A stretch of 64,000 nucleotides of DNA from Limanda limanda (lineage: Eukaryota > Chordata > Actinopteri > Pleuronectiformes > Pleuronectidae): contig NC_083637.1 in the NCBI RefSeq assembly GCF_963576545.1, positions 16,762,007 to 16,826,006 on the forward strand, written 5' to 3'. Under the pieces are notes generated by a model, which worked only from the letters and a program-made list of their open reading frames with translations, searched no databases and had not been told where the DNA came from. Position numbers and translations under genes: made by a program. This document shows, piece by piece, positions 23,501 through 31,932 of the stretch (position 1 is the first letter of the stretch; every line of letters starts with the position of its first letter).

Positions 23501-23680
23501 ATATTCCTGCAAGTTCTTCTTTACTTGCTCCAGGTTTGCTGGATCAGACATGAGTTCAGTCATCCTATTCATTTTGCGAGTCAAAGCAGCCAATTTATTC
23601 CTTCTAACTTGTTTTGCTTCCTTTTTCTCAAACTCAAACATTTCTCTTTGCCTTTCAGAATCAACAGCATGGTCAGCCAT
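17507..23680 (-). CDS. BEL/Pao gag-pol polyprotein (2057 residues, intact)
   Basis: A single open frame covers gag and pol without a frameshift. In order: an N-terminal gag-like part with a Lys/Glu/Ala-rich helix (about residues 150-200) and a DUF1759-type segment (about 395-550); two CCHC-like zinc knuckles (about 620-670); a retropepsin-like protease with DPGSS (about 746); reverse transcriptase with DIQAMFHQV and the catalytic YVDD (about 1161); RNase H with FSDAS (about 1340) and SDST; an integrase HHCC zinc domain (about 1690-1735); an integrase core with conserved D (LDYFGPF), D (SDHGTN) and E (GFWERL) around 1750-1862; and a C-terminal DUF5641-type domain (about 1935-2020). No catalytic motif is missing. 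The frame starts 300 bases inside the upstream LTR and stops 145 bases before the downstream LTR. No envelope frame follows, so this is a retrotransposon layout. Confidence 0.95.
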   Translation of the reverse strand: MADHAVDSERQREMFEFEKKEAKQVRRNKLAALTRKMNRMTELMSDPANLEQVKKNLQEYIFMFEEFNELHKGYQELLSKDECVTDTGEWYEPKRIHFEEFKTRAEEWIQSCPVVAPPTEKDDEISPKDSISSVSRGSKSSISSSASARLVAQAERAALLAKADAMKERQALEEKGEKIRRQVETLTFEAELSATNARLAVYAGAEEQVASTPADGMNVYFEERNLELDNIDTLQQVAHTTNIFEERIVRPKDQVKHIPLFQARSRQGELGDYRGHWLLQETPEAVGPDQRSQSTLNLQADRATQGGNDVLKLIKEKSIDHSDKVELSTEYRPLVDLVNSGKDMAGPMLPEQGQYRSLQDNVDPISLIAILNRQNEITSMLLRQQQLSTLPPKSVTVFDGDILEFRSFMNSFEHNIERKTDNGQDRLFYLEQYTKGQARDLVKSCQHMDGDQGYLRAKRLLQEHFGNEFKISTAYIKKALNWPILKPEDPKALNDYALFLKGCCNAMTKLDYMSELNVASTLKALVMKLPYKFRDKWRTKAQEKLDGNSRITFADLVQFIEKQAKICSNPVFGEIQDSVASRSKRPEESKPMFRPKVNYAANVAAVTTPVTSKMDSDVKSPCLCCDGAHSLEHCSDFKKKTHREKLNLLKEKALCFGCLRIGHRSKDCHARLSCNICNRSHPSVLHINFQVKGETSKLAESPKNIKEVKSNVCRHNGAGNSKCALSILPVQVKSVKGNRIIQTYAFLDPGSSATFCTERLAQKLSLEGKPTTVLLKTMAQERPVKSLLVSGLEVCELKSNNFFPLPEVFTQRSMPVTKDDIPTQADLRKWPYISEVQLLQIDSDIDLLIGMNAANLMEPWQVINSQEDGPYAVKTLLGWVVNGPLGGCSKGVDKTTVTVNRISLVNLQELLVSQYNTDFIERAYDEKSEMSVDDKKFLNIANESVKVIEGHYCINLPFKVDKVTMPNNRVIAEQRLLNLKRKFKRDLNYQKEYREFLNDVIHKGYAEMVPPAQVNRTHGKVWYIPHHGVYHPKKKTIRVVFDCSATFQGTSLNSELLQGPNLTSTLIGVLTRFRKEPVALMADIQAMFHQVKVTEGDTDFLRFFWWPHGNVDDAPAEFRMTVHLFGAVSSPSIANFALRKTAEDNAGNFPPEVTKTILQNFYVDDCLKSVSTEKEAVELISNLTTVCHRGGFHLSKWISNSRAVLATVPPEDRAKEVKKLDLNKDQLPMERALGLQWCVQGDSFKFNSTISERALTRRGILSMVSSIYDPLGFLCPLTLPAKLLLQELCRQNFGWDVTIPLTLSEQWTNWNSSLSMLEGFEVPRCFKPSHFGESVHSQIHHFSDASELGYGTASYLRMTNAKGKVHVAFLMGKARVAPLKRQTIPRLELAAAALSVKVDRMLKAELPSTRDKSVFWSDSTAVLKYISNDHTRFHTYVANRTSRIREATQVSQWRHINTKRNPADDCSRGVSAERFMRNQRWICGPEFLWSSEEDWPNEPIDRSQLCMDDPEVRKSVTVNSIMQTCEERPTDKLLNYFSDWLKLRVAVAWIMKVKNALRNLVQKRKDSKKDCQYQKATRINTRSVKCDMKESITAEDLKRAENTILTYVQRQSFPQEISMLQEGASCVRKGSSIYRLDPVLDGGILRVGGRLRRSAMPEERKHPAILAKDHHVSTLILRHIHAQTGHGGRNHMLSQVRKTYWIVKANTAARKVLSHCVTCRKNRGKPGEQKMADLPGERLVTDLPPFTNVGLDYFGPFEVRRGRSMLKRYGVIFTCMTSRAVHLEVACSLTTDSCINAIRRFLCRRGTAQHMRSDHGTNLVGAERELREALQAMEHRKIQQTLRKDGVQWSFNPPTASHHGGFWERLIRMIRHVLCSVLKQQTLDDEGLTTVFCEVEAILNSRPITKVSDDPQDLEALTPNHILLYRTNPLLPPGVFSSSDLYHRRRWRQVQYIAELFWKRWLLEYLPLLQERQKWSRTRRNFVPGDIVLIADNNAPRSYWLLGRVLEAKPDARGHVRVVKLQTKTSVLERPVSKICLLLEGDDSSCKENPEHQKSSR

Positions 23681-23979
23681 ATTGGAAACTGAAGCTCTTT
23701 GTTCAGCTTGACAAACTCAAAGTCCTTTTTTCTTCAAAAATATAAATCAATATTCAACAAAAATGATTCTTCTTCAGGCAATAAACAAGATTCCTTTAAA
23801 GTTTCTTCATACACATACCGATTTCTGCAGATTCAGTTGGATTCAATCTTGGTCCTCTACCACTCCCGAGTGGCACATGCACCTGAATTCAGACTTGAAC
23901 TTCCTTTGTTCCAGTATCCATCCATCCAATGTTGCTTTTTTTACCAAGGTCATCCATCCAAGGCACTTTTTTGACTAAA

Positions 23980-24400
23980 TGTAGCAGCAATTTCTATTTT
24001 ACTGCTACTGGTGGCTGAGTTGGGTTTGATCCTGACACATGTATAAAAGATGAGGAGTAGAGGTTTGTCCGGTTGGTCCCTTTGGCCATTTATTGTAGAA
24101 AAAAGATGGTTTACAAATTGCTTGAAACAAACTAAATACATTCAACTAAAGAGTCTCTCGTAGAGCACATTGAACGTCACAAAACATGGTCAAAAAAGTG
24201 TTGCCTCGCTCAGCCACGCCCAGATGCTCTTGTGGCTGGCTCTTTAAGCCTTTCCTCTTGGCTCCACCCTTCGCCTCTCAGGTTCAGTTCAGGCGTCCTG
24301 TAGGTGGGGTAAAAACACCTACAGACAGTGTCACTCTCACACACACACACACACGCATGGCTAATAAAGAAAGATAACAAAGCTTAATATGGCTCCTACA
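23980..24400 (-). repeat. Upstream (5') LTR of the BEL/Pao element
   Basis: 421 bases, the same length as the other LTR, with no difference seen by eye, including the microsatellite tract. On the minus strand it precedes a 300-base untranslated leader (23681-23979). It is expected to hold the element's promoter. Confidence 0.93.
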
Positions 24401-25222
24401 CCTTGGAAAAACCGTATTCAGCGGCCTGCAGCTCCTGAGTAAGAATAAAGACACACAGACCGATGGGAGATGAAGTCATAGTCTGTTCTCTGCATACCCC
24501 CTAAATGAAATACCTGATAATAGGGATCCAAAATTCCTATATATTCCGATAATGTCATGACACAATGATGGACTGTAAAGAAGGATGACATGCTCCTCAA
24601 AAGGGAAGCCAAAGGGTCTCGATCGCCACCTGGTGGCCGGCTGCAGTGTAGGTCATTAACCCTGCCTCCCCTGGGACATGTGTCAATCTAAAAAGTCAAA
24701 AGAGATTTTTCTCAGAGATGTTTTCTGCCAGGTTAAGTAGTTCTTATCACACACATGTTTGTCCAAGTTCTGAATTTTCCACTAGTGTTAATTAGCTATT
24801 TGATGCTATAAAACAGGATGAAACATTATGATTGACAGCTGAGACTGACTCACGATTGGTCGGGCATGTGAATCAGCTCCATCCCCCGAATGCTACCTCA
24901 CAGATTCTGGCTACAAATGCACTAGATGGCAGCGATCATATCAGGGATATTTGTCACTTATTTCTGGATAGTGGGAGGAAGTGGGAGACTTGTCGTCATC
25001 TACATATACAGACTATGTGGTGGACTGATACAAACATAGATGCAGTTTAATTAAATCCAAGAGAGTGGGTTTCAAGGTACTTTTACTACTACTTTTACTT
25101 CTGATACATTTAGTACATTTTCCTGATTATGTTTTTTACTAAAGCAGTATTTCACTGCGCTTTACTTTGCTATGGAATATTTTTGCACTGATACATTTGA
25201 AGTTTTCCTCAATATGGTAGAG

Positions 25223-25904
25223 CAGAGGTTTTCAACCGGGGGTCCGCGGCCCCCTGGTGGTCCGCGACGGCATTGCAGGGGGTCCGCGAAATTAGCTTTG
25301 ATATTTCAACACATTTCCAGATTACTCTTGAATATCGTGAAAAATATCTAAAATAAGTCTAAAAATATGTCCAAAATAATTTAAAGGTGCTGGTGATCAT
25401 GAGGTTAAACTTAAGTAGGCCTCAATTGTTTGTGTGATATTATATGATTATCATTTGTGACATATTCTGCATTACTTTGTCATCTTCCCTCTTTAGTTGT
25501 AGCCCCAGTTTATGTTGATTGTTATTGATCACCATTACTTTAATGTTCTCACAACATGTCAGCTACATGTCTGTACATTTAAGTCATGAACGTTATATAT
25601 TGATGTACATACGGTTCTGAGATGCAGTACAACAACAAACTGTATTTCAATTCTTAAGCACTGAAAAATCAACCGTTTTTTACACAGATTTGTCTAGATT
25701 TGTTTGAGGTTTTTAAGTAGATATATCTAGATTTGTTTGAGGTTTTTAAATAAAACCAACATGGAAAACCAAATGTTAAAACTTCCTTCTTTCCACATGC
25801 ACGCACACACGTAAGCATGCACGCACGTAGGCACATCAGTGGGCCGTGGATATCTTTCTAGTCAGATTCGTGGTCCCTTGGACAAAACCAGTTGAAAACC
25901 CCTG
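25223..25904. mobile_element. hAT-like non-autonomous element in lipocalin unit 2 intron 4
   Basis: The left end is CAGAGGTTTTCAACCGGGGG and the right end, reverse-complemented, is CAGGGGTTTTCAACTGG. These are imperfect inverted ends of the 'caggggttctcaac' type seen in hAT families. Near-identical 8-base flanks, TGGTAGAG (25215-25222) and CGGTAGAG (25905-25912), look like a target duplication with one change. No coding capacity is visible. Confidence 0.75.
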
Positions 25905-26662
25905 CGGTAGAGGATGTGAACACGCCACCTCTCCCACGTTCGTCAGAATATCATGTTGTCATATTTCTTGACTGGGAGTCTGATTAATCACAAACTGAAT
26001 CCTAAAGGAAACAAGACTTTTATAGTCAATTTAGGGATCAGCTAATTGTGTAATCTTTGGATTTACTTGAATGACTGTGCACACACTCACTATATCATCT
26101 GCCTTACACCTGCTCTGTCCCTCAGGCAAGAGACGTGGAGTGTCTGTTGCTGAGAAGCAGGAGTTTCTCAAGCAGGTAGAGTGTCTGAATTTACCACAAC
26201 CTGCTTTCCTGGACCCAGAGAAAGGTATTTTCATATGAGCTATTCACTGCAGGTGTTTAATGCAGTTTTTATTGCCTATATATATTTATTTTTATAATGT
26301 TAAAGGTTTTTACAGTGCATGTCAATCCAGAATGTACCAGAACCTTTAGTCGTCTAAACAAAATTTGAATGGTGTCTTCATTTGTGCCGCAGCTGCAGTA
26401 TTTCAACTGTTGTGTGACCATTAACAAACTTAATACAGCACAACCAGCAGTAAAATGCATATCTGTTACATAAACACATACAAACCATTGCAACTGTCCA
26501 TTGAATTTCCAAGTGAAGTTAGATTTATATTAGATCCCAGTCCCACAAGTTTTTCACTATGCCTATAAATCCGAAGCCCTGGATTGACTGTGGGATGATA
26601 AACTTGTGTACCTGTTAAATGCCCTTTTTGTAAATTAATTCACAATCCTCACGACATTGCAG

Positions 26663-28890
26663 GTTTGTGTCCGGATGATTCTCTCTCCCCAGAAAGCGAG
26701 ACCACTGATCTGACCAGTGACATGAATGACATGATGTCTACATTTTCAAGCAGGTTGGGCGACCTTACAAGCGGATTGGACACCCTGATCAAACTGATCT
26801 CCAAGTGAAGAGCATGATTCAAATAAAATCAACTAATCACAACATAATGAAAACACCAAGTCTGTGTGAAGACAAGTCTTCTAATAAAAACTAAGATGAA
26901 TATGACCAATGACTGTTGTTCACTTTCTTATAGGGCCTTTTTCAACAATTTCATTGATTTCACAGAGAGTAACTCATGACTTGTGTTTACGGGACTAACA
27001 TCTATGAGTGTGTGCAATCCTTATAAAGATCCAGAGAATTATTGACTGAAAATGAAGGGATAATGTTGAAAAATACTCTGTGTTGCAGAACAGACAAACA
27101 GAGATGAAAACATAACCTTGGTGGAGTTGATTAAAAATCACACTGAGTTGACAGAGGAGGATGCTCATAGCCTTGTTTATTGGTAGTTTATTACTGTACA
27201 TACACTTTCTCATGAGTCATATGTACACATACCTTTCGCTCCCTCACACACACATCCACACACACGCAAACAAACAGCAAACGCAAGATTATATAAAAAT
27301 GACTTGTTTTCTGTGCAGGGTTCAATCACAGTCTGAGATCTACGGAGAATATTTGCATCTGCACACACCGTGCATGCACACACACACCACAGATATCTGC
27401 ATATGGCCATATGCCTCCATTTACACAGAACAGACAACAATCAAAAAATAGAAAAGTGACTGATGAGCCGATTGGCGACCCTCTGGTATAACAGATAAAC
27501 TAATCCAATGTCCAAGATTTGTGGGTCTGTGGTATAAAACTGCTTCCTGTCTTAACAGGAAGTCCACAGACTGATTCAATTGTTTTTTTCTTCGGGGCGG
27601 GTTTCAATTCCATAACAATCTCCAGACACATCGTTTTACAGCCGTTCAAGTCATGTGATCTCTGTTACGTCGTTACTTGACTCCCTGGTGCAACTTTAGA
27701 ACCTACCTGACACTGAGATTTGTCCAATGCTACATATTGTTTTACTAGAATAATCCCCTGAGTGTGACCCATACAATCAACCAGAGCTGAGTGGCCTTCA
27801 ACTTTCCGTGCAACACACAATCTCACAGTGTCAGTCAGTGTTTGGGTGGTTTTGATAAATCAAGAGGTGGACTGAGTGGGAGATGTTTATCCATATCGTC
27901 CTTCTCCCCTTTCTCCCACTTGATGGTAAGAGATTGTATGTTGAATAAAACTGAGATGTGCTTCATGATGTGATCTGTAATATGTTGTCTTGGGCCTTTA
28001 ATCTCAAAGCAGGATTGATAGTTACCCTGATAACTGAAACAGTTGTTAATTGGCACACCCTATAGATAGTGCAACATCAGGATTTATTGGACTGGGGCAG
28101 GGCAATAAATCAATAGCAAGAATTATCGCAATATAACAGTCAATTAAAAAAAGTTTAATATATATGGATATATCTCTTATACATTGTACAAGCATGGGCA
28201 GCCCTAGTTTGGAATAATTTACAAACATCTGATTCATGTCCAATATCCACCAAGTATTTGTTGTGTGTCAGCTGTTTGGTGCTGGCCAGGTATCGTATAG
28301 TAGGTTAATCATCTTTGGAAACATCTACCTGCTGCTGCACACAGGACTAATGGGGGGAGTGAGAATGGGTCGGTACAGTTACAGGCCAGGAACCAAAAAC
28401 AATGATCTTAAACATGGGAAAGTTTTCCGTTTGACTGTTGGTTGGTTTGTTAGCAGGGTTCCGCATTATCTAAGAAAAAAGAACCCATTAAATTTCATTG
28501 TGGATCTGATAGGGTGTCTTTTGACACTTTCCATGATTTCCCAAGGAACAAATTCATGGATATTGAAAAATATTCTGACATATTTAAGGGACAGATATTT
28601 GAGTTTGTGCAATTTGGTCCAGATCCAAATAAAAATCAGGTGAATTTAAATGTTGTTTCATAAGGGGACTGCTGGGTGCTGGTGGCAGTATGCCTTCTAT
28701 TGAGTTTCTAGTTTTCTCTGGAGTCATTGTTAAAAGTAACACGTTTCACTTTTGCTAATATAAAACACAGCTTTAAAGACCATGATGCGGATCTGGGAGT
28801 AATCTGATTTTATTAAGTGCAGTTATGAAGCTGATTCTAATAATCTTGCTTCGTAATACAGAACGCTGGTATTACCCACCGCCTAATTAA
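26663..28890. repeat. Segmental duplicate A (lipocalin unit 2 exon 6 and downstream)
   Basis: This block matches 29710-31932 almost base for base at a constant offset of about 3,046. Differences are single-base changes and small indels. It includes the last lipocalin exon, a CA-rich patch and a dispersed repeat. It gives the downstream half of a tandem duplication whose upstream half is 15648-16520 against 28917-29517. Confidence 0.9.
28430..28715 (+). repeat. Dispersed fish repeat, copy 1
   Basis: Shared landmarks are AGAACCCATTAAATTT, CCATGATTTCCCA, 'attcatggatattga', 'gggacagatatttgagt', 'gtgcaatttggt' and 'ggggactgctgg'. The same order appears at 31475-31745 (through segmental duplication) and, more diverged, at 62620-62870. 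I recognise this as a repeat widespread in percomorph genomes. Its transposon class is unknown to me. The overlapping open frame is a repeat artefact. Confidence 0.65.
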
Positions 28891-29121
28891 ATTACATTAC
28901 ATGTCATTTATAAATCAGGTATAATATGCACCATTGGTAATAGTGGTCGTACTCTTACTTCCCCGCTGACCTTCACGTATCAACCACATTGCAACACAAG
29001 TGTAAACAGATGACGATTTCATTTGGAATGAGCCTCTGATGCACCAGTTTTGTCCTTAATAAGATGCAGTCAGCTTCAAACGGGGACCAGTGAGAAACAC
29101 AGACACACTGAATCAGGAGCC

Positions 29122-29855
29122 ATGATGATGGAGGTTGTTTATGTTGCCGTGGCTGCGCTCAGTCTTCTGTCTGTCGGACAGTCGGCTCCTGTGACGAGCT
29201 GTGGGCCTCTAATCCAACCTGCTGTAAACCAGGGAAGAGACCAGGTAAGACGCACTCTCTTTTCTCACTTGCCCCGAGTCTCTCACAATCTCACTTTGTG
29301 CATATTGTTCTATTTTGAATGTGACCATATCTGTCATTCTACGTAACTGAGGTTGGGACTGTCACTTTCAGCTGCTGGGGAAATGGATAGTCATAGCAGA
29401 AAGCACAACCGTTCCAGGGGCCGTGGTGCCGACCAATCGGTTTGTGGAAAGCACCTGGGTCAAAAACACAGCTTCCAACGAGAGTGATGCCATCGATCAT
29501 TATCGAGTTCTAAAAATGTAACATAAAGCATAAATCTCATGAGTGAATCAAAAATACTGCTGTCACATCTTACTCCAAACCACAGTGATCCAGGTCAAAC
29601 TCTTGCCTAGAGTTTGCAGTTCTGTTTTTTAGCAAAATTTAAAAAAAAATGGTTGCACAATTTCACCTTTTTTTGTTTGTTTTTTCATTTGTACTGGGGA
29701 ACGTTGCAGGTTTGTGTCCGGATGATTCTCTCTCCCCAGAAAGCGAGACCACTGATCTGACCAGTGACATGAATGACATGATGTCTACGTTTTCAAGCAG
29801 GTTGGGCGACCTTACAAGCGGATTGGACACCCTGATCAAACTGATCTCCAAGTGA
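29122..29855 (+). pseudogene. Lipocalin unit 3, exon 3-5 deletion pseudogene
   Basis: Tandem copy of unit 2. Exon 1 (29122-29244), exon 2 (29372-29517) and exon 6 (29710-29855) are present with the same lengths as in unit 2 and retain the signal peptide and LLGKW motif. Exons 3, 4 and 5 are missing. The intron 2 sequence '...gtactggggaa' jumps straight to the 'cgttgcag' acceptor of exon 6, so one deletion removed the interval. Exon 2 ends in phase 2 while exon 6 expects phase 1, so direct splicing shifts the frame and reaches a stop within a few codons. The exon 2 donor has also changed from AG|GT to AT|GT. It cannot make a full lipocalin barrel. Confidence 0.88.
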
Positions 29856-31932
29856 AGAGCATGATTCAAATAAAATCAACTAATCACAACATAATGAAAA
29901 CACCAAGTCTGTGTGAAGACAAGTCTTCTAATAAAAACTAAGATGAATATGACAAATGACTGTTGTTCACTTTCTTATAGGGCCTTTTTCAACAATTTCA
30001 TTGATTTCACAGAGAGTAACTCATGACTTGTGTTTACGGGACTAACATCTATGAGTGTGTGCAATCCTTATAAAGATCCAGAGAATTATTGACTGAAAAT
30101 GAAGGGATAATGTTGAAAAATACCCTGTGTTGCAGAACAGACAAACAGAGATGAAAACATAACCTTGGTGGAGTTGATTTAAAATCACACTGAGTTGACA
30201 GAGGAGGATGCTCATAGCCTTATTTATTGGTAGTTTATTACTGTACATACACTTTCTCATGAGTCATATGTACACATACCTTTCGCTCCCTCACACGCAC
30301 ATCCACACACACGCAAACAAACAGCAAACGCAAGATTATATAAAAATGACTTGTTTTCTGTGCAGGGTTCAATCACAGTCTGAGATCTACAGAGAATATT
30401 TGCATCTGCACACACCGTGCATGCACACACACACCACAGATATCTGCATATGGCCATATGCCTCCATTTACACAGAACAGACCACAATCAAAAAATAGAA
30501 AAGTGACTGATGAGCCGATTGGCGACCCACTGGTATAACAGATAAACTAATCCAATGTCCAAGATTTGTGGGTCTGTGGTATAAAACTGCTTCCTGTCTT
30601 AACAGGAAGTCCACAGACTGATTCAATTGTTTTTTTCTTCGGGGCGGGTTTCAATTCCATAACAATCTCCAGACACATCGTTTTACAGCCGTTCAAGTCA
30701 TGTGATCTCTGTTACGTCGTTACTTGACTCCCTGGTGCAACTTTAGAACCTACCTGACACTGAGATTTGTCCAATGCTACATATTGTTTTTCTAGAATAA
30801 TCCCCTGAGTGTGACCCATACAATCAACCAGAGCTGAGTGACCTTCAACTTTCCGTGCAACACACAATCTCACAGTGTCAGTCAGTGTTTGGGTGGTTTT
30901 GATAAATCAAGAGGTGGACTGAGTGGGAGATGTTTAATCCATATCTTCCTTCTCCCCTTTCTCCCACTTGATGGTAAGAGATTGTATGTTGAATAAAACT
31001 GAGATGTGCTTCATGATGTGATCTGTATTATGTTGTCTTGGGCTTTAATCTCAAAGCAGGATTGATAGTTACCCTGATAACTGAAACAGTTGTTAATTGG
31101 CACACCCTATAGATAGTGCAACATCAGGATTCATTGGACTGGGGCAGGGCAATAAATCAATAGCAAGAATTATCGCAATATAAGTCAATTAAAAAAAAGT
31201 TTAATATATATGGATATATCGCTTATACATTGTACAAGCATGGGCAGCCCTAGTTTGGAATCATTTCCAAACATCTGATTCATGTCCAATATCCACCAAG
31301 TATTTGTTGTGTGTCAGTTTGGTGCTGGCCAGGTATCGTATAGTAGGTTAATCATCTTTGGAAACATCTACCTGCTGCTGCACACAGGACTAATGAGGGG
31401 AGTGAGAATGGGTCGGTACAGTTACAGGCCAGGAACCAAAAACAATGATCTTAAACATGGGAAAGTTTTCCGTTTGACTGTTGGTTGGTTTGTTGGCAGG
31501 GTTCCGCATTATCTAAGAAAAAAAAACCCATTCAATTTTATTGTGGATCTGATAGGGTGTCTTTTGACACTTTCCATGATTTCCCAAGGAACAAATTCAT
31601 GGATATTGAAAAATATTCTGACATATTTAAGGGACAGATATTTGAGTTTGTGCAATTTGGTCCAGATCCAAATAAAAATCAGGTGAATTTAAATGTTTCA
31701 TAAGGGGCCTGCTGGTTGCTGGTGGCGGTATGCGTTCTACTGAGATTCTAGTTTTCTCTGGATCCATTGTTAAAAGTAACACGTTTCACTTTTGCTAATA
31801 TAAAACACAGCTTTGAAGACCATGATGCTGATCTGGGAGTAATCTGATTTTATCCAGTGCAGTTATGAAGCTGATTTTAATAATCTTGCTTTGTGATACA
31901 GAACGCTGGTATTACCCAGCGCCTAATAAAGA
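29710..31932. repeat. Segmental duplicate B (lipocalin unit 3 exon 6 and downstream)
   Basis: Partner of 26663-28890. Homology stops at about 31932, just after 'cgcctaataaag', where unit 2 instead continues into the 5' flank of unit 3. This marks the right edge of the tandem duplication. Confidence 0.9.
31475..31745 (+). repeat. Dispersed fish repeat, copy 2
   Basis: Duplicate of the copy at 28430-28715 carried along in the tandem duplication, with the same landmarks and a few base differences. Confidence 0.65.

Larger units (their letters stand above)
16941..24400 (-). mobile_element. Full-length BEL/Pao LTR retrotransposon, inserted in lipocalin exon 4
   Basis: Two 421-bp LTRs (16941-17361 and 23980-24400) bound a 6.6-kb interior read on the minus strand. 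The flanks carry a 5-base target duplication CCTTG (16936-16940 and 24401-24405). LTR ends are TGTAG...CTACA. I saw no difference between the LTRs when comparing them by eye. The interior holds one uninterrupted 2057-codon gag-pol frame and no envelope gene. A purine stretch next to the downstream LTR (minus strand, near 17362-17376, 'aggggccgg') is a plausible polypurine tract. I could not identify the primer-binding tRNA with confidence. Intactness and LTR identity imply a very young insertion. Confidence 0.95.
16124..26808 (+). pseudogene. Lipocalin unit 2, disrupted in exon 4 by a BEL/Pao retrotransposon
   Basis: Same secreted lipocalin family as unit 1. Exons: 16124-16246 (signal peptide MMMEVVYVAVAALSLLSVGQ), 16375-16520 (LLGKW, the G-x-W motif), 16687-16748 (sequons NLT and NST), exon 4 split as 16860-16940 plus 24406-24438, 26126-26224 and 26663-26808. 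If the insertion is ignored, exon 4 is 114 bases, exactly as in unit 1, all splice sites are intact, and the frame would give 229 residues. The only visible lesion is the 7.5-kb insertion within codons. The retrotransposon reads on the opposite strand, so a normal message is unlikely unless the insertion is spliced out or absent on other alleles. Unit 2 should be treated as a recently broken gene. Confidence 0.88.

Noticed and set aside
16941..24400. Endogenous retrovirus with envelope
   Set aside because: No envelope frame follows pol; the stop is 145 bases from the LTR. Domain order and DUF1759/DUF5641-type regions fit BEL/Pao retrotransposons.
26995..27451. Paired small ORFs duplicated at 30042-30498
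   Set aside because: They are duplicated only because the whole segment is duplicated. They cover a CA-rich patch and show no family resemblance.
28236..28643. 135-residue plus-strand frame, repeated at 31282-31686
   Set aside because: It runs across a dispersed repeat and is frame-disrupted relative to its own duplicate by small indels. It has no domain and no splice context.
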